NCBI RefSeq assembly: GCF_003731635.1
Contig: NZ_RCUA01000044.1
Coordinates: forward strand, 1 to 64,000
Source of the DNA: Marisediminitalea oceani
Lineage (GTDB): Bacteria > Pseudomonadota > Gammaproteobacteria > Enterobacterales > Alteromonadaceae
Direction: 5' to 3'
DNA: 64,000 nucleotides
The translations under genes and the position numbers were made by a program. Below the pieces are notes generated by a model. That model made no database searches and was not told where the DNA came from. It was given only the letters and a program-made list of their open reading frames with translations. How positions within the stretch are numbered: the first letter of the stretch is position 1; the number at the start of each line of letters is the position of its first letter. Shown here in pieces: positions 9,574 through 19,880 of the stretch.

Positions 9574-9726
9574 ATGGGGCAGGCCGTCGCCTTGCCCCAT
9601 ATTCCTTTATTCAGTTAGCCATTATCCGAGGAGGGACCTGGCATGGTTCGGATGCCAGGATGGCCGACTGAATTAACTGCCCGATGCGGCATATATTGAG
9701 TGTTAAACCTGGTCACCGGTGACAGG
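9574..9726. other. Cluster of nested inverted repeats, possible structured RNA or intergenic repeat
   Basis: Four foldable units lie side by side: an 11-bp hairpin with one bulge at 9574-9600 (ATGGGGCA...TGCCCCAT); a long hairpin at 9610-9672 whose 13-base outer arms pair with one mismatch and one G-T pair, enclosing a perfect 8-bp inner hairpin CCTGGCAT/ATGCCAGG (9637-9659); a small TGCC/GGCA hairpin at 9678-9691; and a perfect 12-base palindrome GTCACCGGTGAC at 9712-9723. The region sits between the waaA stop and the DUF2891 start, both on the minus strand. The strand and function are unknown. It could be a leader, a small RNA or a dispersed repeat. Confidence 0.45.
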
Positions 9727-9793
9727 CTGGGGAAGACACGCTTTCCTTGCATAATCAAAGCCCTGAGGAGAAATCACTACAGAACTTAGCCTA

Positions 9794-11101
9794 TCAGTTG
9801 TTATATAACTCAACAACTTTCATTGTTTTATCCAGCGCACCACTGTTTTGCTCCAGCACGGCGTAACCGGCAAGGCCAGCCTGCGCTGCGGCATCTGCAT
9901 TTTTGCACCAGGAAAGGGTAAGCTCGGTCATGGCAGCGGCATCTTCAACAATAAACAGTGCACCGGACTCTGCTAATTTGGCGCAGATAACCGGGTTGTT
10001 GTAGGTATTTGGCCCCATCATAACCGGCAGTTTTCTGGCTGCCGGTTCAAGCGCATTATGACCGCCCCGGTCGGCAATACTGCCGCCGACAAAGGCAAAA
10101 TCGGCCACGGTGTACACTGCATTAAGCTTACCCATTTCATTTACCAGTAACACGTCGCAATCATCGGATACACTATTGGCCGACGCACTTTGTGTCATGG
10201 TTAAACCGGCTCTCTGGATAAGTCGGGCTACCGTCTCGAATCGTTCAGGATGGCGGGGAACCAGTACCAAAAGAAGTTGCGGGCAGTGTTTTTTCACCGC
10301 CTGGTAGGTTTGCAGCAATACCGTTTCCTCAGGATCATGGGTACTTCCTCCCACAAGTACTTTTCGGCCACTGTGCTCCAGTCCTAAAAAGCCGCTTACC
10401 GAGGCATCCAGGGCAGAGGCCTGGTCGAATTTAATATTATTGGTTAGCGTGAGCTTACTTTCCGGCATGCCTAAGAACCGATAGTTCGCATAATCCCTGT
10501 CGCCCTGCGCGCATACATGCGCCAGCTTGTTAAGCATTGGCTCGAACAGGATGGGGAACTTCGCATAACGTCTTGCTGAACGGTCGGTCATTCTGGCATT
10601 GACCACCAGTACCGGAATGTCACGTTTCCAGCAGGCATGGATCAGGTTAGGCCAGAGCTCTACCTCAGTGATGAATACCACGCTGGGTTTAATCCGTCTC
10701 AACATGCCCGCCATGGCCATGTGTAAGTCATAGGGCAGGTAAAAGTGATGCACCTTATCACCAAAAATTGCCCGGACCCGGGCCGAACCGGTAGGCGTAG
10801 TAGTGGTAACGGTTATCTGTCGCTCTGGTTGCTCCTGCATAATGCGTTTAATCAGTACCGACGCCGCGACCACCTCTCCCACTGACACACAATGAAACAG
10901 ATAGCCATTGGCCTTGGGTGCGTGAGCTACGTAGCCAAACCGCTCAAAGCGGCGGCGGTTATAGTCCTTCTGGCGGGTCATACCGCGTTTAACGAGAGTG
11001 AAAAAAGCAAACGGAATAAGCACTGCCAGAATAAAGGAATAAAACCAGCGAAAGGCGTCCTGATACCACTTAGGAGAATATGTTGCGCGTTGCTTGCTCA
11101 T
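9794..11101 (-). CDS. waaA: 3-deoxy-D-manno-octulosonic acid (Kdo) transferase
   Basis: WaaA adds Kdo from CMP-Kdo to lipid A precursor at the inner membrane, an essential step of LPS assembly. The 435-residue protein has one N-terminal membrane segment (about 18-40), the GT30 domain opening FERFGYV, the HCVSVGEV motif with a conserved catalytic-loop Glu, TTTTPTGSARV, the ITEVELWPNLI segment, and the GG(S)I..GGHNALEPA nucleotide-sugar site near the C terminus. The length is normal. It is divergent from the GT9-GT4 pair, with 91 bases between, consistent with a split LPS core locus. Confidence 0.96.
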   Translation of the reverse strand: MSKQRATYSPKWYQDAFRWFYSFILAVLIPFAFFTLVKRGMTRQKDYNRRRFERFGYVAHAPKANGYLFHCVSVGEVVAASVLIKRIMQEQPERQITVTTTTPTGSARVRAIFGDKVHHFYLPYDLHMAMAGMLRRIKPSVVFITEVELWPNLIHACWKRDIPVLVVNARMTDRSARRYAKFPILFEPMLNKLAHVCAQGDRDYANYRFLGMPESKLTLTNNIKFDQASALDASVSGFLGLEHSGRKVLVGGSTHDPEETVLLQTYQAVKKHCPQLLLVLVPRHPERFETVARLIQRAGLTMTQSASANSVSDDCDVLLVNEMGKLNAVYTVADFAFVGGSIADRGGHNALEPAARKLPVMMGPNTYNNPVICAKLAESGALFIVEDAAAMTELTLSWCKNADAAAQAGLAGYAVLEQNSGALDKTMKVVELYNN

Positions 11102-11192
11102 GTTGCCTTGTACACCGTTATGCTGGCCGTCATCAAAATGTCGTGAAGTTTTGTTTCACTGACACACAGGTTTTCACGTTTACTTTTATTGC

Positions 11193-12227
11193 ATGTCATC
11201 AAGTGCCACCAAACCCGCAGTGCTTATCATCAGATTAAGTGCGATGGGCGATATTGTAATGGCCTCAGGTCTGCCGTCCAGCTTAAAACAGCATTTTGAC
11301 AACCATGTGACCATATCCTGGCTGGTTGAAAGCCCCTATGCCGCCCTTGTGGCAAACCACCCGGACGTAGATAACGTTATTACCTGGCCCAAACAGGAAT
11401 GGCGGGCACTGGTGAAATCACGACGATACCTTGCGCTGTTTAAAGCGTTACTGCGGTTTCGGCGAACTTTAAGAGCTTTACAGTTCGATCTGGTTGTTGA
11501 CGCCCAGGGGTTACTTAAAAGTGCACTGTTAGCCTGGTTCACCGGTGCGCGTAAACGGGTGGGGTTTAATAGTAAGGAACACAGTCAGTGGTTTCTTACT
11601 CAGTCTTTCGATAAGCCCCTGTCAGATGACATTAGCAGCGAGTACAAGTTTCTGGCCGGTAAGTTTAGTAACGCCCCCTATCAACTTACCCTCCAGCTGA
11701 GCGAACAGGATCGGACAACTGCGCGTAACCTGCTCAATGAAGAAGGCTTTCACAGCAACTTTATCGTAATCGCCCCATTTACAACCCGCCCTCAAAAGCA
11801 TTGGTTACTCCCCTACTGGCAGAAACTCATTGCTATGCTGGGGAAGGATGGAAATCAGGTGATAATCCTTGGCGGGCCGGCCGACAAGAACAGCGCTGAG
11901 CATCTTGCCAGCGGCAATTCGCACTGCCTGAGCATGGCTGGTTCATTGAGCCTGACCCAGAGTGCTGCCGTGATTGAGCAATGCGCGGCGCTCATCGGCG
12001 TTGATACCGGCCTGACACACATGGGCATGGTTTATCAACGGCCCACCGTGGCTATTTTCGGTTCAACCCGGCCGTATACCCAAACCCAGAACCCTCGCGC
12101 CCGTATTTTATATGCAGATTTAAGTTGTGCCCCCTGTAAGCGTCGCCCTGTCTGTGACGGCCGTTTTGACTGTATGCAGGCAATAACCCCAGGGCAGGTG
12201 TTCAGCACGTTGCAAGGATTGCAATAA
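11193..12227 (+). CDS. Glycosyltransferase family 9 (heptosyltransferase-like)
   Basis: A 344-residue GT9 protein of the WaaC/WaaF type, which transfers heptose from ADP-heptose in LPS inner core. It shows the N-terminal LIIRLSAMGDIVMASGLP (GT9 start motif with the catalytic Asp of GDIV), the acceptor-side DLVVDAQGLLKSALL, and the donor-site motif GVDTGLTHMGM followed by PTVAIFGST. The stop is 2 bases before the GT4 start, so the two are an operon and probably translationally coupled. Placement opposite waaA supports an LPS core role. Which heptose or other sugar is transferred is not resolvable. Confidence 0.88.
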   Translation: MSSSATKPAVLIIRLSAMGDIVMASGLPSSLKQHFDNHVTISWLVESPYAALVANHPDVDNVITWPKQEWRALVKSRRYLALFKALLRFRRTLRALQFDLVVDAQGLLKSALLAWFTGARKRVGFNSKEHSQWFLTQSFDKPLSDDISSEYKFLAGKFSNAPYQLTLQLSEQDRTTARNLLNEEGFHSNFIVIAPFTTRPQKHWLLPYWQKLIAMLGKDGNQVIILGGPADKNSAEHLASGNSHCLSMAGSLSLTQSAAVIEQCAALIGVDTGLTHMGMVYQRPTVAIFGSTRPYTQTQNPRARILYADLSCAPCKRRPVCDGRFDCMQAITPGQVFSTLQGLQ

Positions 12228-12229
12228 CC

Positions 12230-13312
12230 ATGCGTGTAATGCATCTGGAACTCGGCAGGCACCTGTATGGCGGTGCCAAACAGGTGGAATACCTCATTAA
12301 AGCCATTGCTGTACAAAGCAACGCGGTTGAACAACATCTGGTGTGTGCTGAAGCCAGTGACATTGCCGCTTTGCGTCTGAGTGACTGTGAAACACACGCC
12401 CTGCCCTATGCTGGTGAACCGGACATCAGTATTTTGTGGCGTCTGGCCGGGTTGGTCAGGGCATTACAACCTGACATTCTGCATGTACACAGTCGTCGTG
12501 GTGCCGATCTGTGGGGCGCAATAATCGCCAGATATACTGGTATACCAGCCATTTGTACGCGGCGAGTTGATAACCCGGAGTCTGCCATAAGCCGCCTGAA
12601 ATATGCCGAGTATAAGGCCGTAATCAGTATCTCCGAAGGCGTACGGAAAGTGGTTTCACAGCGTTGCCCGGCATCGGTATTTCAGCAGGTTATCCATTCG
12701 TCGGTGGACTTATCAGAATTTCACTATGCTGAAGATCCTGACTGGTTTCGCTGTACGTTTGCCATACCAGAGGGTTACCGGGTATTAGCAAACTTCGCTC
12801 AGCTTATCGAGCGTAAAGGGCAGCACGACATCATTGCGGCAATGAAGCAGGTTGTTGCAAAGCAGCCGAACACCCTCTGCTTACTGTTTGGCAAAGGCAG
12901 TCTGGCTGATGATTATCAGCTTCAGATAGACCAGGCAGGGATAAGCGATAATGTCCGCTTGTGTGGCTTTACCGAACAGGTGGCCAGAATACTGCCCAAT
13001 ATTGATTTGCTGGTACATCCGGCACATGCCGAAGGCCTCGGTGTTATTTTGTTGCAAGCTGGTGCCTGTAAAGTGCCGGTGATCGCCAGTCCGTCCGGCG
13101 GCATACCCGAAATTATTAAACATGAGAAAACCGGCTGGCTGACACCGGCTGGCGATTCAGATAAGTTGGCCACGGCAATCTGCTCTGCCCTGGACAATGA
13201 CGACTTGAGGCATGCCCTTAGTGAAGCTCTATTAAATCATGTAAGTACTCACTTTTCGACCGAAGCCATGGCAAAAGGCTATTTAAGTCTGTATCAACAC
13301 ATTAAGGGATAG
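12230..13312 (+). CDS. Glycosyltransferase family 4
   Basis: A 360-residue GT-B fold glycosyltransferase. N-terminal RHLYGGAKQVEYLI is the usual acceptor-domain opening with the GGA loop, LHVHSRRGADLWG contributes the His-rich core, and VHPAHAEGLGVILLQAGACKVPVIAS is the GT4 EX7E donor site (E at HAEG and the later acidic position replaced by Gln in LLQAG). It starts 2 bases after the GT9 stop. It probably extends the LPS core in the cytoplasm. The second EX7E Glu is replaced by Gln, which other members of this subgroup may share. Confidence 0.87.
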   Translation: MRVMHLELGRHLYGGAKQVEYLIKAIAVQSNAVEQHLVCAEASDIAALRLSDCETHALPYAGEPDISILWRLAGLVRALQPDILHVHSRRGADLWGAIIARYTGIPAICTRRVDNPESAISRLKYAEYKAVISISEGVRKVVSQRCPASVFQQVIHSSVDLSEFHYAEDPDWFRCTFAIPEGYRVLANFAQLIERKGQHDIIAAMKQVVAKQPNTLCLLFGKGSLADDYQLQIDQAGISDNVRLCGFTEQVARILPNIDLLVHPAHAEGLGVILLQAGACKVPVIASPSGGIPEIIKHEKTGWLTPAGDSDKLATAICSALDNDDLRHALSEALLNHVSTHFSTEAMAKGYLSLYQHIKG

Positions 13313-13381
13313 GCCGGCTGGAGCATAAACTCAAACCCTTTTATACTGGCCGGGACCACTCAAATTAAAGGTTCCGTTGTA

Positions 13382-14368
13382 ATGAAATCCTGCCGTTTAC
13401 TGTTATCACCGCTGCTACTGACTCTGGTATTGCTTTTTGTTCCTCAGGTTTTTGCTGAAACACCGCCCTATGCTGCGGCAGAAAAGGAATTAATGGTGCC
13501 CGTTGAAGGCGGTAAGGTATATGTCAGGCTTAATGGCTTAGCTCATAAGGCAGCGATACCGGTTATCTTTATCCATGGCGGGCCGGGCGGTACACACAAT
13601 GGCTTTGCAGGTATGACAGGCCTCGCAGATGACCGCATGGTAATCATGTACGACCAACTCGACAGCGGTAAGTCTGAGCAAACCAATAATCCGGACAACT
13701 GGCGCGTAGAAAGGTTTGTAGAATCTATTGAGACTATTCGTCAGCACCTGAATATCCCGCGCTGGCATGTAGTTGGTCACAGTTGGGGGTCGGCACTGGC
13801 GCTGGAATATACCGCAAAGTACCCCAGCAATGTGGTATCCACTGTGCTTGGCGGCACGTTTATCTCAACACCTCACTGGATCATGGATGCTAACTTACTG
13901 GTTAAGGCTGCTCCCGAGGCAGTACAACAAACACTGCGTGAATGCGAGTCATCTGAGCCGCCGGGCGAAGTCAAATGCAGTGCTGCTTACACCAAGCTTT
14001 ATTCTGCTTACTACAGTCCCGGAACCGCTTCCAGTGCTAAACAGGAGTATTACCAGAACGTCGGCGGCAATGGATTTAATCCGGTGATTTACAACGCCAT
14101 GTGGGGGCCCAGTGAATTTTCTTCCACCGGGGTACTAAAGCATTACGACGCCACTCACTTACTCGGCCGTATCAACCCGGCGAAAACCCTGTTTATGATT
14201 GGCCAGTACGACTCAGCCCGCATCGATACGGTTCAGGATTACCTCGCCTTAACCCCGGGAGCTGAGCTTGCAGTAGTGCCAGGCGGTGCGCACGGTTTTT
14301 ACAGTGACCGACCGTTAATTACCCAGGCAATATTAACCAGCTGGCTTAAACGACACGATAAGCATTAG
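13382..14368 (+). CDS. Exported alpha/beta hydrolase, proline iminopeptidase-like (S33)
   Basis: A 328-residue protein with a signal peptide (cut near VFAETPP) and an alpha/beta hydrolase fold. The oxyanion-hole motif HGGPGG is at residues 65-70, the nucleophile elbow GHSWGS places Ser at 134, an Asp lies in GQYDSARID and the catalytic His in GGAHGFY. HGGPGG with GHSWG is typical of proline iminopeptidase and related S33 peptidases, though here exported to the periplasm or outside. A pair of Cys in the cap (RECESS, VKCSAAY) may form a disulfide. It has its own promoter region of about 70 bases and stands alone. Confidence 0.85.
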   Translation: MKSCRLLLSPLLLTLVLLFVPQVFAETPPYAAAEKELMVPVEGGKVYVRLNGLAHKAAIPVIFIHGGPGGTHNGFAGMTGLADDRMVIMYDQLDSGKSEQTNNPDNWRVERFVESIETIRQHLNIPRWHVVGHSWGSALALEYTAKYPSNVVSTVLGGTFISTPHWIMDANLLVKAAPEAVQQTLRECESSEPPGEVKCSAAYTKLYSAYYSPGTASSAKQEYYQNVGGNGFNPVIYNAMWGPSEFSSTGVLKHYDATHLLGRINPAKTLFMIGQYDSARIDTVQDYLALTPGAELAVVPGGAHGFYSDRPLITQAILTSWLKRHDKH

Positions 14369-14867
14369 AACCAAATACCGTTTTCCTGCGTCTGAGTCGT
14401 ATCACAGCACGCTCTTACTAATATTCAAAGTGTAATGCGGTTATAGCTTTAAACTATACCTGGTAGACAAGCATTTTGCCTTTACATAGCTAACTATCTA
14501 TGTTTGCAAAGGACAGATAGAAAACTGTGTGGCTGTTTATTTTTGACACAGTTGAAAAAAACGCAATTCTAAAAGAATAAAATCATAATATTCATGAGGA
14601 TAGAAACCATTCTCAAAATCAACCTCATAGCTGGTTTTGCGAAAATGGTTGGTGCGTTAACTTGAATGGCAGATCGGCTTTAAAACGCAGATATCAAACG
14701 TAAAGTTTTACTTAACACAGCCTGAATATAAACTTAACCATAAAAAGACCTCTGATAAAATCTTTTTTTTCAGCAACTTAATATAGTTACAACTAACTTA
14801 ACAAGGCTTTAGCTAATATTCCAGCTTAAGCACCCTAATTTGCAAGTCTGCTAGTGTTACAGGCAAT
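14369..14867. other. AT-rich intergenic stretch of about 500 bases, no gene recognised
   Basis: The region lies between the ends of the hydrolase gene (+) and the S10 operon (-). It is clearly more AT-rich than the genes. The longest short ORFs are about 24 codons (for example ATG at 14594) without ribosome-binding sites. A run of eight T follows an A/G-rich segment near 14763, perhaps a weak terminator for the plus-strand hydrolase. Nothing else is supported. This is the place where rplN and the spc operon are normally found. Confidence 0.5.
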
Positions 14868-14898
14868 AAAAAAGCCGCTCAAAAGAGCGGCTTTTTTT
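14868..14898 (-). terminator. Terminator of the S10 operon
   Basis: Stem AAGCCGCTC / GAGCGGCTT with an AAAA loop, flanked by A-runs on one side and T-runs on the other, so it can act in both directions. It starts about 20 bases beyond the rpsQ stop and would end the S10 transcript, with no readthrough into an spc operon. Confidence 0.93.
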
Positions 14899-14918
14899 AA
14901 ACGCTTAGAAAGTAGCGA

Positions 14919-15176
14919 TTAAACGCCAGCTTTCTCAACAACGTCAACCAACATCCAAGATTTGTTCTTAGAGATTGGTGCACACTCGCGAACAGTAACT
15001 GTATCGCCTTCGTTGCACACGTTGCTTTCGTCATGAGCGTGCAGTTTAGTAGTACGCTTGATGAACTTCCCGTAGATAGGGTGTTTAACAAAACGTTCTA
15101 CCGCAACAGTAATGGTTTTATCCATTTTGTTGCTAACCACACGACCTTGTACTGTACGAATTTTTTGCTCAGTCAT
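14919..15176 (-). CDS. rpsQ: 30S ribosomal protein S17
   Basis: Primary 16S rRNA-binding protein of the small subunit, 85 residues, with the conserved [18 protein letters not shown] opening and the HDE...[18 protein letters not shown] core. Its ATG overlaps the rpmC stop (TAATG), so it is translationally coupled. It is the last gene of this S10 operon and is followed by a strong terminator rather than rplN. Confidence 0.98.
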   Translation of the reverse strand: MTEQKIRTVQGRVVSNKMDKTITVAVERFVKHPIYGKFIKRTTKLHAHDESNVCNEGDTVTVRECAPISKNKSWMLVDVVEKAGV

Positions 15177-15367
15177 TACGCATCAGCCTTTTGAGTCAGA
15201 ATGGTTTTAACACGCGCGATGCTGCGACGCACTTTCTTCAACTGGTCGGTTTTTTCAAGCTGGCCAGTTGAATGCTGCATGCGTAAGTTGAACTGTTCGC
15301 GTAGCAGGTTTAATAACTCTGCATTCAGCTCTTCTACGCTTTTTTCTTTCAGTTCAGCTGCTTTCAT
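15176..15367 (-). CDS. rpmC: 50S ribosomal protein L29
   Basis: A 63-residue L29 located near the peptide exit tunnel, with the typical two-helix hairpin beginning [18 protein letters not shown] and the basic stretch [13 protein letters not shown]. It is coupled to both neighbours through overlapping stop/start codons, as in other gammaproteobacterial S10 operons. Confidence 0.98.
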   Translation of the reverse strand: MKAAELKEKSVEELNAELLNLLREQFNLRMQHSTGQLEKTDQLKKVRRSIARVKTILTQKADA

Positions 15368-15777
15368 TACATCACCGTCCGAGTTACAAAGGTTGTTTTA
15401 AATGGCAGTTTTGCCGCAGCCAAAGTAAACGCTTCGCGTGCCAGAGCTTCAGGAACACCTTCCATCTCATAAAGAACACGACCAGGTTGAATTTGGCATA
15501 CCCAGTACTCAACGTTACCCTTACCTTTACCTTGACGAACCTCAAGAGGCTTCTCAGTAATTGGCTTGTCAGGGAAAACCCGAATCCAGATTTTACCTTG
15601 ACGCTTAACGTGACGAGTCATGGCACGACGTGCAGCCTCAATTTGGCGCGCAGTCATTCGACCACGACCAACCGCTTTAAGACCGTAAGTACCAAAGGCA
15701 ACAGTAGCTCCCGCAGCTGTACCGCGGTTGCGGCCTTTGTGCATTTTACGGAATTTCATGCGTTTTGGTTGTAACAT
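15367..15777 (-). CDS. rplP: 50S ribosomal protein L16
   Basis: A 136-residue L16 that binds at the central protuberance near the A-site tRNA. It shows [19 protein letters not shown] at the start, the [19 protein letters not shown] motif, and [20 protein letters not shown] with the Arg that is hydroxylated by RoxA (YcfD) in E. coli within the KGKGNVEYW region. It is three bases from rpsC and overlaps rpmC by one base. Confidence 0.98.
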   Translation of the reverse strand: MLQPKRMKFRKMHKGRNRGTAAGATVAFGTYGLKAVGRGRMTARQIEAARRAMTRHVKRQGKIWIRVFPDKPITEKPLEVRQGKGKGNVEYWVCQIQPGRVLYEMEGVPEALAREAFTLAAAKLPFKTTFVTRTVM

Positions 15778-15779
15778 GA

Positions 15780-16484
15780 TTAGCCCTCTCGCTTAGCGTT
15801 GCGGCCTTTCTTCTTAGGTTGAGCTGGCGCTGCCGGCTCTTGAGTTGTAGGTAAACCACCTAGAACTTCACCTTTGAAGATCCATACTTTAACGCCGATG
15901 ATACCGTAAGTAGTAGACGCTTCAGAAGTCGCGTAATCGATATCCGCACGGAAAGTGTGCAGAGGAACACGACCTTCACGGTACCATTCTGAACGTGCAA
16001 TCTCTGCACCGCCCAAACGGCCGCTAACTTCTACTTTGATACCTTTTGCGCCAAGGCGCATTGCGTTTTGAACCGCACGCTTCATAGCGCGACGGAACAT
16101 TACACGGCGTTCCAGCTGGCTTGAAATGCTGTCAGCAACTAACTGACCATCCAGCTCTGGCTTGCGTACTTCAGCAATGTTGATCTGAGCAGGCACACCG
16201 GCCAGCTTAGAAACATAGTTACGCAGCTTTTCAACGTCTTCGCCTTTCTTACCGATTACTACGCCTGGACGAGCAGTGTGAATAGTCACACGGATGCTCT
16301 TAGCAGGACGCTCGATCACGATTTTAGACAGTGAAGCGTTTTTCAGTTGTTTTGTCAGGTACTGACGTACCTGATGGTCATTGTACAGGTTATCTGCATA
16401 ATCTGCGGTATTAGCGTACCAGGTAGAAGTCCATGGTTTACTGATACCCAGGCGTATACCTGTAGGATGTACCTTCTGTCCCAT
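15780..16484 (-). CDS. rpsC: 30S ribosomal protein S3
   Basis: A 234-residue S3 of the small-subunit head and mRNA entry channel. It has the conserved [14 protein letters not shown] start, a type II KH domain with [15 protein letters not shown], and the C-terminal [13 protein letters not shown] block. An Ala/Lys-rich tail after residue 215 is as in relatives. It is 9 bases downstream of rplV in the S10 operon. Confidence 0.98.
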   Translation of the reverse strand: MGQKVHPTGIRLGISKPWTSTWYANTADYADNLYNDHQVRQYLTKQLKNASLSKIVIERPAKSIRVTIHTARPGVVIGKKGEDVEKLRNYVSKLAGVPAQINIAEVRKPELDGQLVADSISSQLERRVMFRRAMKRAVQNAMRLGAKGIKVEVSGRLGGAEIARSEWYREGRVPLHTFRADIDYATSEASTTYGIIGVKVWIFKGEVLGGLPTTQEPAAPAQPKKKGRNAKREG

Positions 16485-16493
16485 TATCTACTC

Positions 16494-16826
16494 CTAGTTA
16501 TCCGCTACAACCACAGTGATGTGACTGCTACGCTTAAAGATACGATCCGCACGGCCTTTGGCACGTGGCTTGATACGTTTCATAGTTGGGCCTTCGTCAA
16601 CGTAGATCTTAGCGACGCGCAGTTCATCAATGTCTGCACCTTCGTTATGTTCTGCGTTAGCGATTGCTGATTCCAGAACTTTCTTGATCAGCGTAGCGCT
16701 TTTCTTAGGGCTGTACGTTAAAAGCTCTAGTGCCTTTTCTACGTGCATACCGCGAACTTGATCCGCAACCAAGCGTGCTTTTTGAGCCGACGTGCGGGCA
16801 AAACGGTGTTTAGCTAATGCTTCCAT
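16494..16826 (-). CDS. rplV: 50S ribosomal protein L22
   Basis: A 110-residue L22 lining the exit tunnel. It shows [26 protein letters not shown] at the start and the tunnel hairpin ending in [18 protein letters not shown], the region where macrolide-resistance changes arise in other bacteria. The hairpin appears wild-type. It is in the operon between rpsS and rpsC. Confidence 0.98.
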   Translation of the reverse strand: MEALAKHRFARTSAQKARLVADQVRGMHVEKALELLTYSPKKSATLIKKVLESAIANAEHNEGADIDELRVAKIYVDEGPTMKRIKPRAKGRADRIFKRSSHITVVVADN

Positions 16827-16837
16827 CTTCCTACCCC

Positions 16838-17113
16838 TTAACGTTTAGCTTTCTTATCCGCGACATGGCCGCGGTAAGTACGCGTTGGCGCAAATTCGCC
16901 CAACTTGTGGCCGACCATTTCGTCACTTACGATGACAGGTACATGTTGGCGGCCGTTATGGACTGCAATGGTCAACCCAATCATATCTGGGATGATGATA
17001 GAACGACGTGACCAGGTTTTAATTGGTTTACGTTCGTTCTTTTCCACTGCAGCCTCTACCTTCTTCAGCAAGTGAAGGTCGATAAATGGACCTTTCTTGA
17101 GAGAACGTGGCAT
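16838..17113 (-). CDS. rpsS: 30S ribosomal protein S19
   Basis: A 91-residue S19 of the 30S head, in contact with S13 and the A-site tRNA. It begins [16 protein letters not shown] and contains [24 protein letters not shown] and the [10 protein letters not shown] block. It is in the usual order between rplB and rplV. Confidence 0.98.
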   Translation of the reverse strand: MPRSLKKGPFIDLHLLKKVEAAVEKNERKPIKTWSRRSIIIPDMIGLTIAVHNGRQHVPVIVSDEMVGHKLGEFAPTRTYRGHVADKKAKR

Positions 17114-17128
17114 GGTGAATCCTCGCTA

Positions 17129-17953
17129 TTATTTATTACGACGACGTACGATAAGCTTATCGGTACGCTTGTTGCTTCGGGTTTTCTTACCTTTAGTAGG
17201 AACACCCCAAGGAGTTACTGGGTGACGACCGCCAGAAGTACGACCTTCACCACCACCGTGTGGGTGGTCAACCGGGTTCATTACAACACCACGAACGGTT
17301 GGACGAACACCACGCCAGCGGCTTGCACCAGCTTTACCTAATGAACGAAGCATGTGCTCTGCGTTACCAACTTCACCAATGGTGGCGCGGCAATCAGATA
17401 ATACTTTGCGCATTTCGCCTGAACGCAGACGTAAAGTAACGTAGTTACCGTCGCGAGCCAGGATCTGTGCGTTAGCACCAGCAGAACGTGCAATCTGTGC
17501 ACCTTTGCCAGGCTTCATTTCAATCGCGTGTACAATGGTACCAACTGGCATGTTGCGCATAGGCATAGCGTTACCCGCTTTGATAGGCGCGTTGGTGCCA
17601 GATTGGATTGCGTCACCAGCCTGGATACCTTTAGGTGCCAGGATGTACTTACGCTCACCATCTGCATACAGTACTAAAGCAATGTTTGCAGAACGGTTAG
17701 GATCATATTCTAAACGCTCAACTTTCGCTGGGATGCCGTCTTTATTACGTTTAAAGTCAACTACGCGGTAGTGATGCTTGTGACCACCACCGATGTGACG
17801 TGTAGTAATACGACCATTGTTGTTACGGCCGCCAGATTTGTCATTCTTTTCCAGCAAAGGTGCGTAAGGCGCGCCTTTGTGCAGATCAGGATTAACAACC
17901 TTGATTACGTGACGACGACCGGCAGAAGTTGGCTTAGCTTTCATTAATGGCAT
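17129..17953 (-). CDS. rplB: 50S ribosomal protein L2
   Basis: A 274-residue L2 needed for subunit joining and peptidyl transfer. It shows the OB-fold region [22 protein letters not shown], the SH3-like domain, and the conserved C-terminal histidine loop [26 protein letters not shown] that reaches towards the peptidyl transferase centre. Full length, normal order. Confidence 0.98.
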   Translation of the reverse strand: MPLMKAKPTSAGRRHVIKVVNPDLHKGAPYAPLLEKNDKSGGRNNNGRITTRHIGGGHKHHYRVVDFKRNKDGIPAKVERLEYDPNRSANIALVLYADGERKYILAPKGIQAGDAIQSGTNAPIKAGNAMPMRNMPVGTIVHAIEMKPGKGAQIARSAGANAQILARDGNYVTLRLRSGEMRKVLSDCRATIGEVGNAEHMLRSLGKAGASRWRGVRPTVRGVVMNPVDHPHGGGEGRTSGGRHPVTPWGVPTKGKKTRSNKRTDKLIVRRRNK

Positions 17954-17967
17954 TTCTAATCCCCTTC

Positions 17968-18267
17968 TTACTCAGCACCACCGACGAAGTCGATGTCCTG
18001 ACCTTCTTTAAGCGCTACATACGCTTTTTTCCAGTCGCTGCGTTTACCGAAAGACATACCGTGACGCTTGGTTTTACCCTTAACGTTAACAGTACGAACC
18101 GAATCGACTTCAACCTCGAACAGTTTCTCAACTGCTGCTTTGATTTCAGCTTTGTTCGCGTCTTTAGCTACTTTAAATACAACTGTGTTACCCGCTTCAG
18201 CAGCCATAGTAGACTTTTCTGAAACGTGTGGTGCTTTAAGCACTTTTAGTAGACGTTCTTCTTTCAT
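17968..18267 (-). CDS. rplW: 50S ribosomal protein L23
   Basis: A 99-residue L23, the main docking site for trigger factor and SRP at the exit tunnel. It shows [14 protein letters not shown] and the [25 protein letters not shown] block with the Glu-containing trigger-factor surface. Its start overlaps the rplD stop by 4 bases, so it is translationally coupled. Confidence 0.98.
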   Translation of the reverse strand: MKEERLLKVLKAPHVSEKSTMAAEAGNTVVFKVAKDANKAEIKAAVEKLFEVEVDSVRTVNVKGKTKRHGMSFGKRSDWKKAYVALKEGQDIDFVGGAE

Positions 18268-18869
18268 GCTAACGCCTCCTCAAGTTGTTTCACTGCATCA
18301 GCAGTGATAAGTACTTTTTCAAATGCAATCAGGCTGACCGGGTCGATACCAGCTACGTCACGTACGTCAACCTTGTACAGGTTACGCGCAGCAAGGAACA
18401 GGTTCTCTTCAACTTCCGGAGTAACGATTAATACATCGTTTAATTCCAGATCGTTCAGCTTAGCAACCAGAGCTTTAGTCTTAGGTGTGTCAACACCGAA
18501 CTTCTCAACCACTACCAGACGGTCTTGGCGAACCAGTTCAGACAGAATGCTCTTAATCGCACCACGATACATTTTCTTGTTAACTTTTTGATCAAAGTCA
18601 CGAGGCTTGGCAGCAAATGCACGGCCACCACCAACCCAGATTGGGCTGCGGATTGTACCGGCACGAGCACGACCAGTACCTTTTTGACGCCATGGCTTCT
18701 TACCACCACCACGTACTTCAGAACGTGTCTTTTGTGCTTTAGTACCCTGACGAGCACCATTGCCGTAAGCTACAACTACCTGGTGAACCAGGGCTTCGTT
18801 GAATTCACGTCCAAAGGTCGCTTCGGATACTTCAAGAGCGCTTTGCGCATCTTTCAATGTTAATTCCAT
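18264..18869 (-). CDS. rplD: 50S ribosomal protein L4 (and S10-operon repressor)
   Basis: A 201-residue L4. In E. coli and relatives L4 also represses the S10 operon through the rpsJ leader, both by attenuation and by translation block. The tunnel-loop segment [20 protein letters not shown] is present, as is the C-terminal extension needed for extraribosomal control. The leader hairpin expected for such control is seen at 19881-19927, so autoregulation is likely kept here. Confidence 0.97.
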   Translation of the reverse strand: MELTLKDAQSALEVSEATFGREFNEALVHQVVVAYGNGARQGTKAQKTRSEVRGGGKKPWRQKGTGRARAGTIRSPIWVGGGRAFAAKPRDFDQKVNKKMYRGAIKSILSELVRQDRLVVVEKFGVDTPKTKALVAKLNDLELNDVLIVTPEVEENLFLAARNLYKVDVRDVAGIDPVSLIAFEKVLITADAVKQLEEALA

Positions 18870-18887
18870 CAGTTCAACTCCCAGACG

Positions 18888-19526
18888 TTACGCTTTAACA
18901 GCTGGCTTTACGACAACGTCGCCGCCAGTTGCGCCAGGTACGGCACCTTTAACCAGGATCAGGCTGTTTTCTACGTCAATGCGTACAACTTCCAAAGACT
19001 GAGTGGTGACTTGCTTGTTACCAAGCTGACCAGCCATTTTCTTGCCTTTGAATACTTTACCTGGTGATTGGTTTTGACCAATTGAACCAGGTGCACGGTG
19101 AGACAATGAGTTACCGTGAGTAGCGCGTTGAGCAGAAAAGTTCCAACGCTTGATAGCGCCAGCGAAACCTTTACCTTTAGACGTACCAGTTACGTCAATT
19201 TTCTTGGTGTCGTTGAAGATTTCAACAGTGATTTCACTGCCTACTTCGATGTCGCCACCTTCGTTATCTTCCAGGCGGAATTCCCAAAGACCACGGCCAG
19301 CTTCAACACCAGCTTTAGCAAAGTGACCTGCTGAAGCCTTGTTTACGCGGTTCGCTTTTTTGGTACCTGCAGTAACTTGCAGTGCGCGATAACCGTCAGT
19401 TTCATCAGTGCGTAACTGAGTAACACGGTTAGGGGTCGCTTCAATAACAGTCACAGGGATCGACGTACCATCTTCAGTGAAGATGCGAGTCATACCCACT
19501 TTACGACCGACTAGACCAATCGCCAT
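18888..19526 (-). CDS. rplC: 50S ribosomal protein L3
   Basis: A 212-residue L3, an early 23S rRNA binder reaching to the A-site side of the peptidyl transferase centre. It begins [16 protein letters not shown] and contains the loop [26 protein letters not shown], where the Gln methylated by PrmB in E. coli lies (GSIGQNQ). It is second in the operon, 18 bases after rpsJ. Confidence 0.98.
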   Translation of the reverse strand: MAIGLVGRKVGMTRIFTEDGTSIPVTVIEATPNRVTQLRTDETDGYRALQVTAGTKKANRVNKASAGHFAKAGVEAGRGLWEFRLEDNEGGDIEVGSEITVEIFNDTKKIDVTGTSKGKGFAGAIKRWNFSAQRATHGNSLSHRAPGSIGQNQSPGKVFKGKKMAGQLGNKQVTTQSLEVVRIDVENSLILVKGAVPGATGGDVVVKPAVKA

Positions 19527-19544
19527 TGTTATTACCCTCTCTTG

Positions 19545-19859
<315 letters not shown>

Positions 19860-19880
19860 TTAAGCTCCAATCGAAAGAAC

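Noticed and set aside
9702-9708. GTTAAAC resembling the core site of an integron attC
   Set aside because: No matching partner core site was found at the proper distance and no integrase or cassette array is near, so chance is likelier.
10892-11146. 84-codon plus-strand ORF opposite the start of waaA
   Set aside because: It is antisense to a well-supported gene, with low-complexity composition and no recognised domain.
14594-14668. 24-codon ORF in the AT-rich gap after the hydrolase
   Set aside because: No ribosome-binding site, no leader pattern and no partner gene.
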